Shown piece by piece: positions 23,444 through 31,755 of a stretch of 64,000 nucleotides of DNA. Source of the DNA: Pseudoscardovia radai. Lineage in GTDB: Bacteria; Actinomycetota; Actinomycetes; Actinomycetales; Bifidobacteriaceae. The notes beneath the pieces were generated by a model. It did not search any database and was not told the DNA's origin. It worked only from the letters and a program-made list of their open reading frames with translations. Every line of letters starts with the position of its first letter. Position 1 is the first letter of the stretch. Position numbers and translations under genes: made by a program. The stretch is from the NCBI RefSeq assembly GCF_002259605.1, contig NZ_MWWR01000002.1, positions 177,778-241,777 of the forward strand, in the 5' to 3' direction.

Positions 23444-24772
23444 TCAGTCCTTCACGAACAATGCCACCGTCTCAACGTGGTGTGTCATGGGATAGATGTC
23501 GTAGGCGCGGATATCGGTCAGGCGATAGCCGGCGGCGGTGAGCGTGGCGGTGTCGCGGGCCAGGCTGGTGGGGTCGCACGCCACGTAGATGATGCCGCGA
23601 GGCGCGGCTGCGGCGATGCGACGGCACACGTCGGCGCGGGCGCCGGCACGCGGCGGATCAAGCACCACGAGATCGGGATGCGACAGGCGCGAGGGGACGG
23701 TGCGCAATGTGCGCGCGACATCCCCCACCAGCGCGTCCACGGCGCGCACATGGTAGCGATCGAGGTTGCGCTGGGCGTTGCGCACAGCGTTGGGAGCGCC
23801 CTCCACGCTGAGCATGCGCACGCGCGGGGCGGCAGTCAGAGCAAGCGGCAAGGTGAACAGTCCCGAGCCCGAGAACAAATCCCAGATGCACGCGGTCGTG
23901 GTGCCGCGCAGCACCGTGGCCGCAAGGTCAAGCACATGCTGCACCAGCAGGTTCGGCGCCAGGCGATGCACCTGCCAGAAGCCGCCGCAATCCACGCAAT
24001 AGCTGAAACGCGTGGCGCTCTCAGCGCCCGGAATCGTCACGTCCACATCCTCCGTGAGCAGGCGGCGGCCATCACGCTGCCTGCCATCGACCATGAGGGC
24101 GTAATCCGGCGCATCGGCATCAGTGCGGTGGGCATCGGCCGTGGCGCGAGCGTCGAATGGCGTCGCACCTGCCTCTTCCCTGGGTTCGGGCGCCACCACG
24201 CGAATCTGGCTGCCGGGTTCGAACCCGCCGTGCCACAGCTGGGTCTGCTCTGCCACGTCGAGCAGGGTACGAGTAGCGAGCGGCATGTCGTCGATGGGCA
24301 CGCGCGTATGCGACCCGCGGCGGCGCATGGAGGGATGCCCCTCGTCGTCGGCGATGAGCTCGATGCGGGTGCGCCAGTGCAGGCCGCCCTCCTCCTCGTC
24401 GCCGGGAGCGCGCACCACCTGCACGTCGGTGTCGACATGCCCCAGGCGCTTCATCTGGTCGTCTATGACCGCTTTCTTCCAAGCGAGCTGGCCGGGCAAC
24501 GACACATGGATGAGGTCGGCGCCGCCCACGCCTCCCCCGTCAGCCACGGGGCCGGCGAGCGGCCAGACGGGCGTGACGCGGTCGGGACTGGGGTCGAGCA
24601 CCTCGGTCACCTCTCCGGTCCAGAAACGGTCCTCGCGGTCATGCGGCTCGTCGAGGGTGACGCGCACGCGCTCCCCCGGCAGGGCGAAGCGCACGAATAC
24701 GACGCGCCCGTCCACGTGGCCGACGCATCGGCCCTGGTCGGCATACCGTTCGATGGTGATCTCGACGTCCAT
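23444..24772 (-). CDS. TrmA/RlmD-type RNA m5U methyltransferase
   Basis: A 442-residue SAM-dependent methyltransferase that makes 5-methyluridine in tRNA or rRNA. It has an N-terminal TRAM domain (IERYADQGRCVGHVDGRVVF, about 7-26), SAM motif DLFSGSGLFTLPLA, motif IV VVLDPPRAGA and the catalytic Cys in YVACDPTSLARD. The canonical Fe-S Cys set of RlmD is not obvious, so it may be a cluster-free actinobacterial form. The start at 24772 has AAGGAG five bases before the ATG; the frame is open further up to 24886 but without support. The rRNA or tRNA target cannot be decided. Confidence 0.88.
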   Translation of the reverse strand: MDVEITIERYADQGRCVGHVDGRVVFVRFALPGERVRVTLDEPHDREDRFWTGEVTEVLDPSPDRVTPVWPLAGPVADGGGVGGADLIHVSLPGQLAWKKAVIDDQMKRLGHVDTDVQVVRAPGDEEEGGLHWRTRIELIADDEGHPSMRRRGSHTRVPIDDMPLATRTLLDVAEQTQLWHGGFEPGSQIRVVAPEPREEAGATPFDARATADAHRTDADAPDYALMVDGRQRDGRRLLTEDVDVTIPGAESATRFSYCVDCGGFWQVHRLAPNLLVQHVLDLAATVLRGTTTACIWDLFSGSGLFTLPLALTAAPRVRMLSVEGAPNAVRNAQRNLDRYHVRAVDALVGDVARTLRTVPSRLSHPDLVVLDPPRAGARADVCRRIAAAAPRGIIYVACDPTSLARDTATLTAAGYRLTDIRAYDIYPMTHHVETVALFVKD

Positions 24773-24872
24773 GGTGCTCCTTGTGGTGGTAGACGATATA
24801 TGCGGCGCGCTGTGGCGGCGCGGCGTGTCTGACATGTCCGGCGTGTCCGACGGCGCGGGGCTTATACGAGAA

Positions 24873-25670
24873 TCAGCCCCGCCCATCCGGCTTGTCCTGC
24901 GTATTCGGCGTGTCGGGCGTGTCGCCCTCCGCTTCGTGCACGGCCTTCTCCGCCAGGCGATGCTCGTGCAGCGGCTCCTGAATGATGAGGTACGAGATCC
25001 AGCAGATAAGCGCGAAGCCCGGGACGCCGAGCGCCAGCGCGATGCCGCCGAGCCATGTCACGTTGTTGGTCAGGTACAGCGGAATCTGGAAGGAGTCGCG
25101 CACCACGAACAGGGCGATCCACACCCATGACACGACGGTGTAGGCGTGCACGAGGCGGGCGTCGCCGTGCCACGCGCGGTACCACTCGCGGTAGTTCGAC
25201 GTGGGCAGGGTGCGCATGAATTCGACGACGAGGCCGATGCCGGGCACGCGGAAGGCCTGGGAGACGAGCAGCGCCACGCCGAACACGGCGTTGATGATGC
25301 AGCCTGGCAGGTAGTAGTTGCGAGCGTCGTTGCTGGTGAAGGCGGCGACGAGGCAGACGAGGACCATGACGGAGCCCGAAATGGCCCCCATGACGGTCTG
25401 CCGCTGGGCGAGGCGCACGATGACCTCCGCCACGCACAGACCCAGCGAAATCTCGACGGTGAGCGCCGTATCGTGCGTGACGAGGTACAGCGCGAGGAAC
25501 AGGAGGCTGGGAACGACGGATTCGACGACGCCCCTGACTCCCCCGATGGCGTTGACGACGCTGAAATCGTCGGACGCCAGGGAGGCGATGCCCGTGCGCG
25601 GCTGCTGCGCCGCGCCCCGGGTCTCAGGCGTGTCGTCCGTCACGGCCTCCTCGGCATCCGTACGTTCCAT
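24873..25670 (-). CDS. DUF3159 family membrane protein
   Basis: A 265-residue actinobacterial membrane protein with about six helices. VVNAIGGVRGVVESVVPSLL near residue 40 is the family start, AAFTSNDARNYYLPGCIINA the central motif, and IPLYLTNNVTWLGGIALAL part of the last helical pair; the tail is charged. The start ATG at 25670 lies four bases after the stop of the DUF3710 gene, so they are co-translated. The frame continues upstream but only as antisense-like sequence over DUF3710. The function is not known. Confidence 0.88.
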   Translation of the reverse strand: MERTDAEEAVTDDTPETRGAAQQPRTGIASLASDDFSVVNAIGGVRGVVESVVPSLLFLALYLVTHDTALTVEISLGLCVAEVIVRLAQRQTVMGAISGSVMVLVCLVAAFTSNDARNYYLPGCIINAVFGVALLVSQAFRVPGIGLVVEFMRTLPTSNYREWYRAWHGDARLVHAYTVVSWVWIALFVVRDSFQIPLYLTNNVTWLGGIALALGVPGFALICWISYLIIQEPLHEHRLAEKAVHEAEGDTPDTPNTQDKPDGRG

Positions 25671-25674
25671 GGGC

Positions 25675-26583
25675 CTAGCGCATCTCCGAGAACATGGGGC
25701 CGCGGCGCATGGTGGTCTGCACCTTGTGCTGCACGTCGTAGCTCTGCGGGACGTCGGTGTCGTTCTTCGTGACGTCGGGCTTCTTCGAGGCGTTCTTGGC
25801 CGCGGCCTCGGCTTCGGCGCGGCGCTGGGCGGCGGTTTTCGGCGGCATGATCGGGATGATGTCGCGCGGGGCGAGCGGTTCGGAGCCGCGGCGCACGATG
25901 ATGCGGGAGAAGTAATCCTCGATATGCGTGCGCTTGGGGTCGTCGGCATCGGCCGTGGCGGCGTCGCCGGAGAAGACGCCCTGGAGCATCCAGCGCGGTC
26001 CGTCCACGCCCACGACGCGCGAGGTCATCGTCTTGCCCTTGACGTCGACGGGGAGCATGACCTCGTCTCCGAAGCGTCCTTCCTCGATCTTCGCGCCGTC
26101 CTGCGACTCGAGCAGCTCGTCGGACAGCTCGTCCCACAGGCCGAGGGTCTTCGGCGCGGCAAGCGGGACCACGACGACGCTGGAGTTGTCGATCGTAACC
26201 GTGACGGACTGGATGCCCTCGTTCGTGCGGCGGGCGCGGATCGTCATGCCCGGCTCGATGGGAAGGAAGATGGAGCCAAAGGAGATGTAACCGTCGTCGT
26301 CATCGGGGTCGACGCCGTCCTCGTCGTAATCCCACGGGCCGGGCTCGAGTTCCTCCTTGTCGTCGTCGGAATCCTCGGAGTCGTCATCATCGGAATCCTC
26401 AGCGCCGTTCTCGGCGTCCTGCGCCTCCTGGTCCTCGGCATCCGCCGCATCCTTCGCCTCAGCGGCGTCCTCGGCCTCGTCGGCCGCATCATCCGCGTCC
26501 TGCGCCACGGTCTCGTCGGTCTGGTCGGCGACGGCCTCCTCGTCCTTCTTGTGCTTCTTCCTGCCGAAACCGAAAAGTCCCAT
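25675..26583 (-). CDS. DUF3710 family protein
   Basis: A 302-residue cytoplasmic protein: MGLFGFGRKKHKKDEEAVAD at the start, an extremely acidic Asp/Glu/Ala stretch to about residue 90, then the conserved domain (GPWDYDEDG, GSIFLPIEPGMTIRARR, DGPRWMLQGVFSGDA, EDYFSRIIVRRGSEPLAPRD) and a Lys/Ala tail. Actinobacteria carry it next to DUF3159 and often dut. The start at 26583 follows AAAGGAA. The acidic tract is encoded by near-repetitive GAx codons and may vary in length between strains. Confidence 0.88.
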   Translation of the reverse strand: MGLFGFGRKKHKKDEEAVADQTDETVAQDADDAADEAEDAAEAKDAADAEDQEAQDAENGAEDSDDDDSEDSDDDKEELEPGPWDYDEDGVDPDDDDGYISFGSIFLPIEPGMTIRARRTNEGIQSVTVTIDNSSVVVVPLAAPKTLGLWDELSDELLESQDGAKIEEGRFGDEVMLPVDVKGKTMTSRVVGVDGPRWMLQGVFSGDAATADADDPKRTHIEDYFSRIIVRRGSEPLAPRDIIPIMPPKTAAQRRAEAEAAAKNASKKPDVTKNDTDVPQSYDVQHKVQTTMRRGPMFSEMR

Positions 26584-26743
26584 ATCCGTTCCTTTGCCGT
26601 GGCGCGCACCTGGCCGCGCCGTCGTTGTCATGCGCCGCCCCCTTCAGGCGCGACGCCCTTGTGTCGTGTTCATTGTGCCACATGTTCCTGTCAAAAGTCG
26701 ACGGGATGGCCGCGGCGGGGCGAGCTACGGCGCCCCGCACCCC

Positions 26744-27601
26744 TCAGACGTCGTAGCTGACGGTGAGCGGCGCATGGTCGGACCAGCGGGCGTCGTAGCT
26801 GGGCGCCTTGTCGATGACGAAGCCCCTCGCCTGCTGCGCGAGCTCCGGCGTGGCGAACTGATAGTCGATGCGCCAGCCCACATTGTTGTCGAAGGCGCGT
26901 CCGCGCTGGCTCCACCACGTGTAGGGGCCCTGGATGTCGCCGGCGAGGTCGCGCACCACGTCGACGAACTCGAATTCGTCGAGCCATGTGTCGACGTATG
27001 CGCGCTCCTGCGGCAGGAAGCCGGAGTGGTCGACGTTCTGCTTGGGACGGGCGATGTCCAGCTCCGTATGCGCGATGTTGAAATCGCCGCACAGCACCGC
27101 CTGGCGCCCGCCGCCGGCCGCCTCGTCGCGCAGCTGCGCCAGCCGCTTGCGCATCGTGTCGAGGAAGCGGTACTTCTGCGTCATCTTGACCTCGTCCTCC
27201 GCCTGGCCGGCGTGCACGTACACGCAGGCCACGGTGATGACGTAGCCCTGGGGCGTGCGCACGTCCGCCTCGATCCAGCGGCCCGAGTCGACGTCCTCCT
27301 CGAGACCGGGCAGACCGTAGCGCTTCTCCACGATAGGAAGGGCGCTGAGCAGGCCCACGCCGGCGCGCCCCTTGATGCGGCACACCTCGTTGAGACGGTC
27401 GAGGGCGGCGGGGGAATCGATCCTCCCAGCCTGAGCGTAATCGGCGGCGATGCTGTCGAAGATGGGGTCGACCTCGCTCTGAGGCGCGCGCACCTCCTGC
27501 ATGCACCACACGTCGGGCGCATGCCCGACGGCCCATGTCTCGATGCCCTTGCGCCGTGCGGCGCGTATGCCGTTCACATTCGACGTCGTGATCTCGATCA
27601 T
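26744..27601 (-). CDS. xth: Exodeoxyribonuclease III
   Basis: A 285-residue Mg-dependent AP endonuclease and 3'-5' exonuclease for base-excision repair. Motifs in order: ITTSNVNGIRAA at the N-terminus, WCMQEVRAP with the metal-binding Glu, GLLSALPI, CVYVHAGQ, GDFNIAHTELDIARPK with the catalytic Asp and Asn, NVGWRIDYQFAT, and SDHAPLTV with the active-site Asp-His at the end. Normal length. The start is at 27601, with AAAGGAA seven bases upstream. It stands between DUF3710 and the peptide transporter and has its own short intergenic regions on both sides. Confidence 0.95.
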   Translation of the reverse strand: MIEITTSNVNGIRAARRKGIETWAVGHAPDVWCMQEVRAPQSEVDPIFDSIAADYAQAGRIDSPAALDRLNEVCRIKGRAGVGLLSALPIVEKRYGLPGLEEDVDSGRWIEADVRTPQGYVITVACVYVHAGQAEDEVKMTQKYRFLDTMRKRLAQLRDEAAGGGRQAVLCGDFNIAHTELDIARPKQNVDHSGFLPQERAYVDTWLDEFEFVDVVRDLAGDIQGPYTWWSQRGRAFDNNVGWRIDYQFATPELAQQARGFVIDKAPSYDARWSDHAPLTVSYDV

Positions 27602-27767
27602 GCGTCGTTCCTTTCCGTTCGCCTCATCGTCGGCCCCATCGTAGCGCCTGCAACCGAAAGCGGCGCGCCCGCCCGGGCATTCCCGGCCGGACGCGCCGCC
27701 CGTCAGTTCCATGCGGTCGGTTCCGCGTTATCGGTTCCGCGTCTCCTGCCCCGCGCTCAGTCACGGC

Positions 27768-29804
27768 TCAGTCAAGGCCGAGCTTGAGGCTGCCGCCGGG
27801 GATGGCGTCGAGCAGGTCGCGCGTGTACTGCGTCTTGGGCGAGTTGAACACCTCGTCCGTCGTGGCATGCTCCACGAGCTTGCCCTGGCGCATAACCACC
27901 ACGTCGTCGGCGATCTGGCGCACCACGGCGAGGTCATGCGTGATGAACAGGTAGCTCAGGCCCTGCTCCGCCTGCAAGTCGTTGAGCAGATGGAGCACCT
28001 GGTCCTGCACGAGCACGTCGAGCGCCGAGACGGCCTCGTCGCACACGATGACGTCGGGGTTGAGCGCCATGGCGCGCGCGATGGCGATGCGCTGGCGCTG
28101 GCCGCCCGACAGCTCGTTCGGGTAGCGCGTCATCGTGGACTGGGGCAGGCTCACCATGTCGAGCAGCTCCCTGACGCGCGCCAGACGCGTCTTCTTGTTG
28201 CCGATGCCGTGGATCTTCAGCGGCTCCTCGATGGAGCGGTAGATCGAGTACATCGGGTCGAGGGAGCCGTACGGGTTCTGGAACACGGGCTGCACGTGGC
28301 GGCGGAAGTCGAGCAGCTGCCTCCTGTCGAAGGAGTGCACGTCCTTGCCCTCGTACAGCACGGTTCCGCTCGTCGGATCGAGCAGATGGAGCACCATGTT
28401 CGCCACGGTGGACTTGCCGGAGCCCGACTCGCCCACGATGGCGCAGGTGGTTCCGCGGCGCACGGAGAACGAGACGTCGTCGACGGCGCGGAACATCTCC
28501 TTGCGCCGCGGCATCTTGAACTCCTTGACCAGATGCTGCACCTCGATGATCGTTTCGGAGCCGGCGATCTGCTGGGCATCCTTGGCGGCGTGGTCGAGCG
28601 AGGCGTCGGCGGCGGCAGCGTCACCGCGCTGGCGCGCGGAGATGATGCGCTGCGATGCCAGCGACGGGGCGGCGGCGACGAGGCGCTTCGTGTACGGATG
28701 CTGCGGGTGCTGAAGCACCTCGAGGCTCGGGCCGGACTCGACGACGCGCCCCTTGTACATGACGACGATGTGCTGCGCACGCTCCGCCGCCAGGCCCAGG
28801 TCGTGCGTGATGAACAACACGGCGGTTCCCAGCGAGTCGGTGAGGAACTGCAGGTGGTCGAGGATGCGCTTCTGCACCGTCACATCGAGGGCAGAGGTCG
28901 GCTCGTCGGCGATAAGCAGCTCGGGGCGCGCGGCCAGGCCGATGGCGATCAGCGCACGCTGACGCATGCCGCCGGAAAACTCATACGGGTACTGGCGCGC
29001 CCTCGTGGCGGCGTCGGGAAGGCCCGCTTCGGTCAGGAGGCCGGCGATGCGGTCGTCCATCGTGGCACCGACGACGTAGGTCGTCGCGATGCGCTTGGCC
29101 TCGTCCGCCGGCACGCCAGCGGCGATGAGGTCCTCGCGTACCTGCCAGCGGGTGGACGAACCGGCCACCCACTGCTCATTGAAATGCGCCATGGCCTTCT
29201 CGACGGCCTCGGCGTCGTCCGTCACGGAGGCGACGGCGGCGCGGGCGTTCTCGATCAGCTGCGGCAGCTGGGCGGAACCGATGAACAGCTCGTCGTCGTC
29301 GCCGTGGTAGTGGCCGTCCGTCTCGCTGTCAGCCAGGCGCTGCGCCAGTTCGGAGCGCTTCTCGCGCTTGACGTCCATACCGTTGGCGACGATCGCCTCC
29401 TTGACCTGGGTGCCGATGCGCCACACGGGGTTGAGGTTGCTCATCGGGTCCTGCGGCACGAGGCCGATCCTCTTGCCGCGGATGGACTCGAACTGCTTGC
29501 TCGTGTAATGCGTGATGTCCTCGCCGTCGAGCTTGATGGAGCCGCCGGTGACGTGCCCCGTGCCCGGCAGGAGGCCCAGCACGGACATGGCGCTCGTGGA
29601 CTTGCCCGAGCCGGACTCGCCCACGATGGCCACCCACTGGCCCGGGTAGACGGTGAAGTCGGAGTCGCGCACGGCCGTGAACGAGCCGGTGCTCGTGGTG
29701 AACTGCACCTGCAGGTCCTTGACCTCGAGCAGCGGGCGGGGTGCGGAATCGGACTGCGTCGCGCCAGATTTGCTCGACGACGCTTCGATGGTGGTATTGC
29801 TCAT
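27768..29804 (-). CDS. Oligopeptide ABC transporter, fused DF ATPase subunit
   Basis: A 678-residue protein with two ABC ATPase domains that power peptide import. Domain 1: Walker A 62-70 (GESGSGKST), Q-loop 118, signature FSGGMRQR 276-283, Walker B LLIADEP. Domain 2: Walker A 458-466, signature LSGGQRQR, Walker B VIVCDEAVSALD. In domain 1 the Q-loop to signature distance is about 158 residues, near 100 more than in domain 2, owing to an acidic, Ala-rich helical insert at about 150-250. Each half ends with an OppD/DppF-type tail (HPQHPYTKRLVAAAP). It is the last gene of an A-B-C-DF operon, 19 bases after C. Confidence 0.93.
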   Translation of the reverse strand: MSNTTIEASSSKSGATQSDSAPRPLLEVKDLQVQFTTSTGSFTAVRDSDFTVYPGQWVAIVGESGSGKSTSAMSVLGLLPGTGHVTGGSIKLDGEDITHYTSKQFESIRGKRIGLVPQDPMSNLNPVWRIGTQVKEAIVANGMDVKREKRSELAQRLADSETDGHYHGDDDELFIGSAQLPQLIENARAAVASVTDDAEAVEKAMAHFNEQWVAGSSTRWQVREDLIAAGVPADEAKRIATTYVVGATMDDRIAGLLTEAGLPDAATRARQYPYEFSGGMRQRALIAIGLAARPELLIADEPTSALDVTVQKRILDHLQFLTDSLGTAVLFITHDLGLAAERAQHIVVMYKGRVVESGPSLEVLQHPQHPYTKRLVAAAPSLASQRIISARQRGDAAAADASLDHAAKDAQQIAGSETIIEVQHLVKEFKMPRRKEMFRAVDDVSFSVRRGTTCAIVGESGSGKSTVANMVLHLLDPTSGTVLYEGKDVHSFDRRQLLDFRRHVQPVFQNPYGSLDPMYSIYRSIEEPLKIHGIGNKKTRLARVRELLDMVSLPQSTMTRYPNELSGGQRQRIAIARAMALNPDVIVCDEAVSALDVLVQDQVLHLLNDLQAEQGLSYLFITHDLAVVRQIADDVVVMRQGKLVEHATTDEVFNSPKTQYTRDLLDAIPGGSLKLGLD

Positions 29805-29823
29805 TGTCTTTCCCCTCTGTTGC

Positions 29824-30804
29824 TCACAGGCTGCGGCTCTTGGGATCCAGCGCGTCCCTCACGGCGTCGCCCATCATGATGAAGGCGAGCACGGTGATGG
29901 CGAGCGCCAGCGACGGCCAGAACAGCACGGTCGGCGCGACGCGCAGGAGGTTCTGGGCGGCGGAGATGTCACCGCCCCAGCTGACGACGGTCGTGGGAAG
30001 GCCGATGCCGAGGAAGCTCAGCGTGGCCTCCGACACGATGTACGTGCCGAGCGACGTGGTGGCGACGACGATGACGGGCGCCAGGGAGTTCGGGATGACG
30101 TGCTTGAACAGGTTGCGCCCACGCGACAGGCCGAGCGCCTCGGAGGCCGTGTTGAACTCGAGGTTCTTGGCCTCCATGACGGAGCTTCGCGTGATGCGCG
30201 CCACCGACACCCAGCCGAACAGCGCGAGCACGAACACGACCTTCCAGATCGAGGTGGATGTGCGGAACATCTGGAGCACCACGATGGCGCCAAGAAGCAG
30301 CGGGATGGCGTAGAAGATGTCGGTGATGCGGCTGAGCACGGCGTCGACCCATCCGCCGAAGTAGCCGGCGACGGCGCCGATGAGGCCGCCGATGATCACG
30401 ACGAGGATGGTGGTGAGCACGCCGACGGACAGCGAGGCGCGCGTTCCGTAAATCGTGCGCGTGTACACGTCGCAGCCCTGCAGGTCGTAGCCGAACGGGT
30501 GGCTCGGCGAACTGGGGTTCAGCGAGTTCTCGAGGTCGCAGTAGTTCGGATTGCCTTTCGTGAACAGGCTCGGGAAGATCGCCACGAGCAGCACGAGCAC
30601 GATGAGCACGGCGGAGACGATGAACAGCGGGTTGCGGCGCAGCGTTCGCCAGGCCTCGCTCCACATGCTGCGGGCGGGCTGGGATTCGTCAACGGAGTCG
30701 ACCTCCTTGAGCGGGGTCTCCTCGATGGGGGCGACGTAGCGTTCCTGCCCGGGCAGGGCGCCCTGGGCGGACGGCGTCGCGATTGCGTGGTTCTGTGCGG
30801 TCAT
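29824..30804 (-). CDS. Oligopeptide ABC transporter permease C
   Basis: A 326-residue inner-membrane permease of the OppC/DppC type. The N-terminal cytoplasmic stretch leads into AWRTLRRNPLFIVSAVLIVL, the OppC N-terminal helix, then a periplasmic NPNYCDLENSLNPSSPSHPF with FGYDLQGCDVYTRTIYGTRAS, then five further helices and the EAA loop EALGLSRGRNLFKHVIPNSL that docks on the ATPase. The start at 30804 follows AGAGGAA; the frame is open 24 bases further up. It begins 16 bases after the B subunit. Confidence 0.93.
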   Translation of the reverse strand: MTAQNHAIATPSAQGALPGQERYVAPIEETPLKEVDSVDESQPARSMWSEAWRTLRRNPLFIVSAVLIVLVLLVAIFPSLFTKGNPNYCDLENSLNPSSPSHPFGYDLQGCDVYTRTIYGTRASLSVGVLTTILVVIIGGLIGAVAGYFGGWVDAVLSRITDIFYAIPLLLGAIVVLQMFRTSTSIWKVVFVLALFGWVSVARITRSSVMEAKNLEFNTASEALGLSRGRNLFKHVIPNSLAPVIVVATTSLGTYIVSEATLSFLGIGLPTTVVSWGGDISAAQNLLRVAPTVLFWPSLALAITVLAFIMMGDAVRDALDPKSRSL

Positions 30805-30820
30805 GTCCGTTCCTCTCCCC

Positions 30821-31747
30821 TCACTCATAGCGGATACGCGGGTCGAGGACCGCGTACAGCAGATCGACGATCAGGTTGCACACGACGAAGACGAGCACGA
30901 GCAGCGTCACGATGGACACCGTCAGCGTTCCCTCTCCGCGCAGGATGGCCTGCCACAGCGTGTTGCCGATTCCCTGGATGTTGAAGATGCGCTCGGTGAT
31001 CATGGCGCCGCCCATGAGGCTGCCCAGGTCGGCACCGAGGTAGGTGACGACGGGGATAAGCGAGTTGCGCAGGATGTGGCGCATCGTGACGGCGCGGTTG
31101 CTCATGCCCTTGGCGCGCGCGGTGCGCACGTAGTCGGCCGTCTTGTTGGAGGCCACCTCGGTGCGTGTCAGCCTGATGATGTACGCCATCGACACGGAGC
31201 CGAGGACGCAGGCCGGCATGAGCAGGTCGAGGAAGCCCGGGTTGCGTCCGGCGGTCACGGGCAGGATCTGCCACTTGACGCCGAACAGGTACTGGCCCAC
31301 GAAGCCCGTCACGAAGGTCGGCACGGAGATGAGCAGCAGCGAGACGATGAGAATCACCGAATCGTACCAGGTGCCCTTCTTCAGGCCGGAGATGATGCCG
31401 AAGATTACGCCGAACAGGCCTTCGAACACGAAGGCCATGAGCGCGAGCTTGATCGTGACCGGGAAGGCGCCGGCGATGACGTCGATGACGGGGCGGCCGG
31501 CGAAGGTGTTGCCGAAGTTCAGCGTCAGCGCGTTCTTGAGGAACAGCAGGTACTGGACGATGAACGGCTTGTCGAGGTTGTACTCGCTCCTGATCTGCGC
31601 GGCGACGGCGTCATTGACCGGCTTCTCGCCGAACATCGCCTTGACCGGGTCGCCCGGCAGTGCGAAGACCAGGGCGTAGATGAGCAGCGTCGTGCCGAGC
31701 ACGACGGGGATCATCTGCAGGATTCTTCTCAGAACGTATTTTCCCAT
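30821..31747 (-). CDS. Oligopeptide ABC transporter permease B
   Basis: A 308-residue permease of the OppB/DppB type. YVLRRILQMIPVVLGTTLLI is the standard first helix, followed by FALPGDPV and RSEYNLDKPFIVQYLLFL. The EAA loop reads TARAKGMSNRAVTMRHILRN, and the C-terminal helices end LLYAVLDPRIRYE. Six membrane segments. It starts eight bases after the stop of the binding protein gene, so translation is likely coupled. Full family length and no damage seen. Confidence 0.94.
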   Translation of the reverse strand: MGKYVLRRILQMIPVVLGTTLLIYALVFALPGDPVKAMFGEKPVNDAVAAQIRSEYNLDKPFIVQYLLFLKNALTLNFGNTFAGRPVIDVIAGAFPVTIKLALMAFVFEGLFGVIFGIISGLKKGTWYDSVILIVSLLLISVPTFVTGFVGQYLFGVKWQILPVTAGRNPGFLDLLMPACVLGSVSMAYIIRLTRTEVASNKTADYVRTARAKGMSNRAVTMRHILRNSLIPVVTYLGADLGSLMGGAMITERIFNIQGIGNTLWQAILRGEGTLTVSIVTLLVLVFVVCNLIVDLLYAVLDPRIRYE

Positions 31748-31755
31748 CTCGTCTC

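Noticed and set aside
27711..29879. A 722-codon + strand open frame over the transporter ATPase
   Set aside because: It is antisense to a gene with perfect ABC motifs; no ribosome site or recognisable domain.
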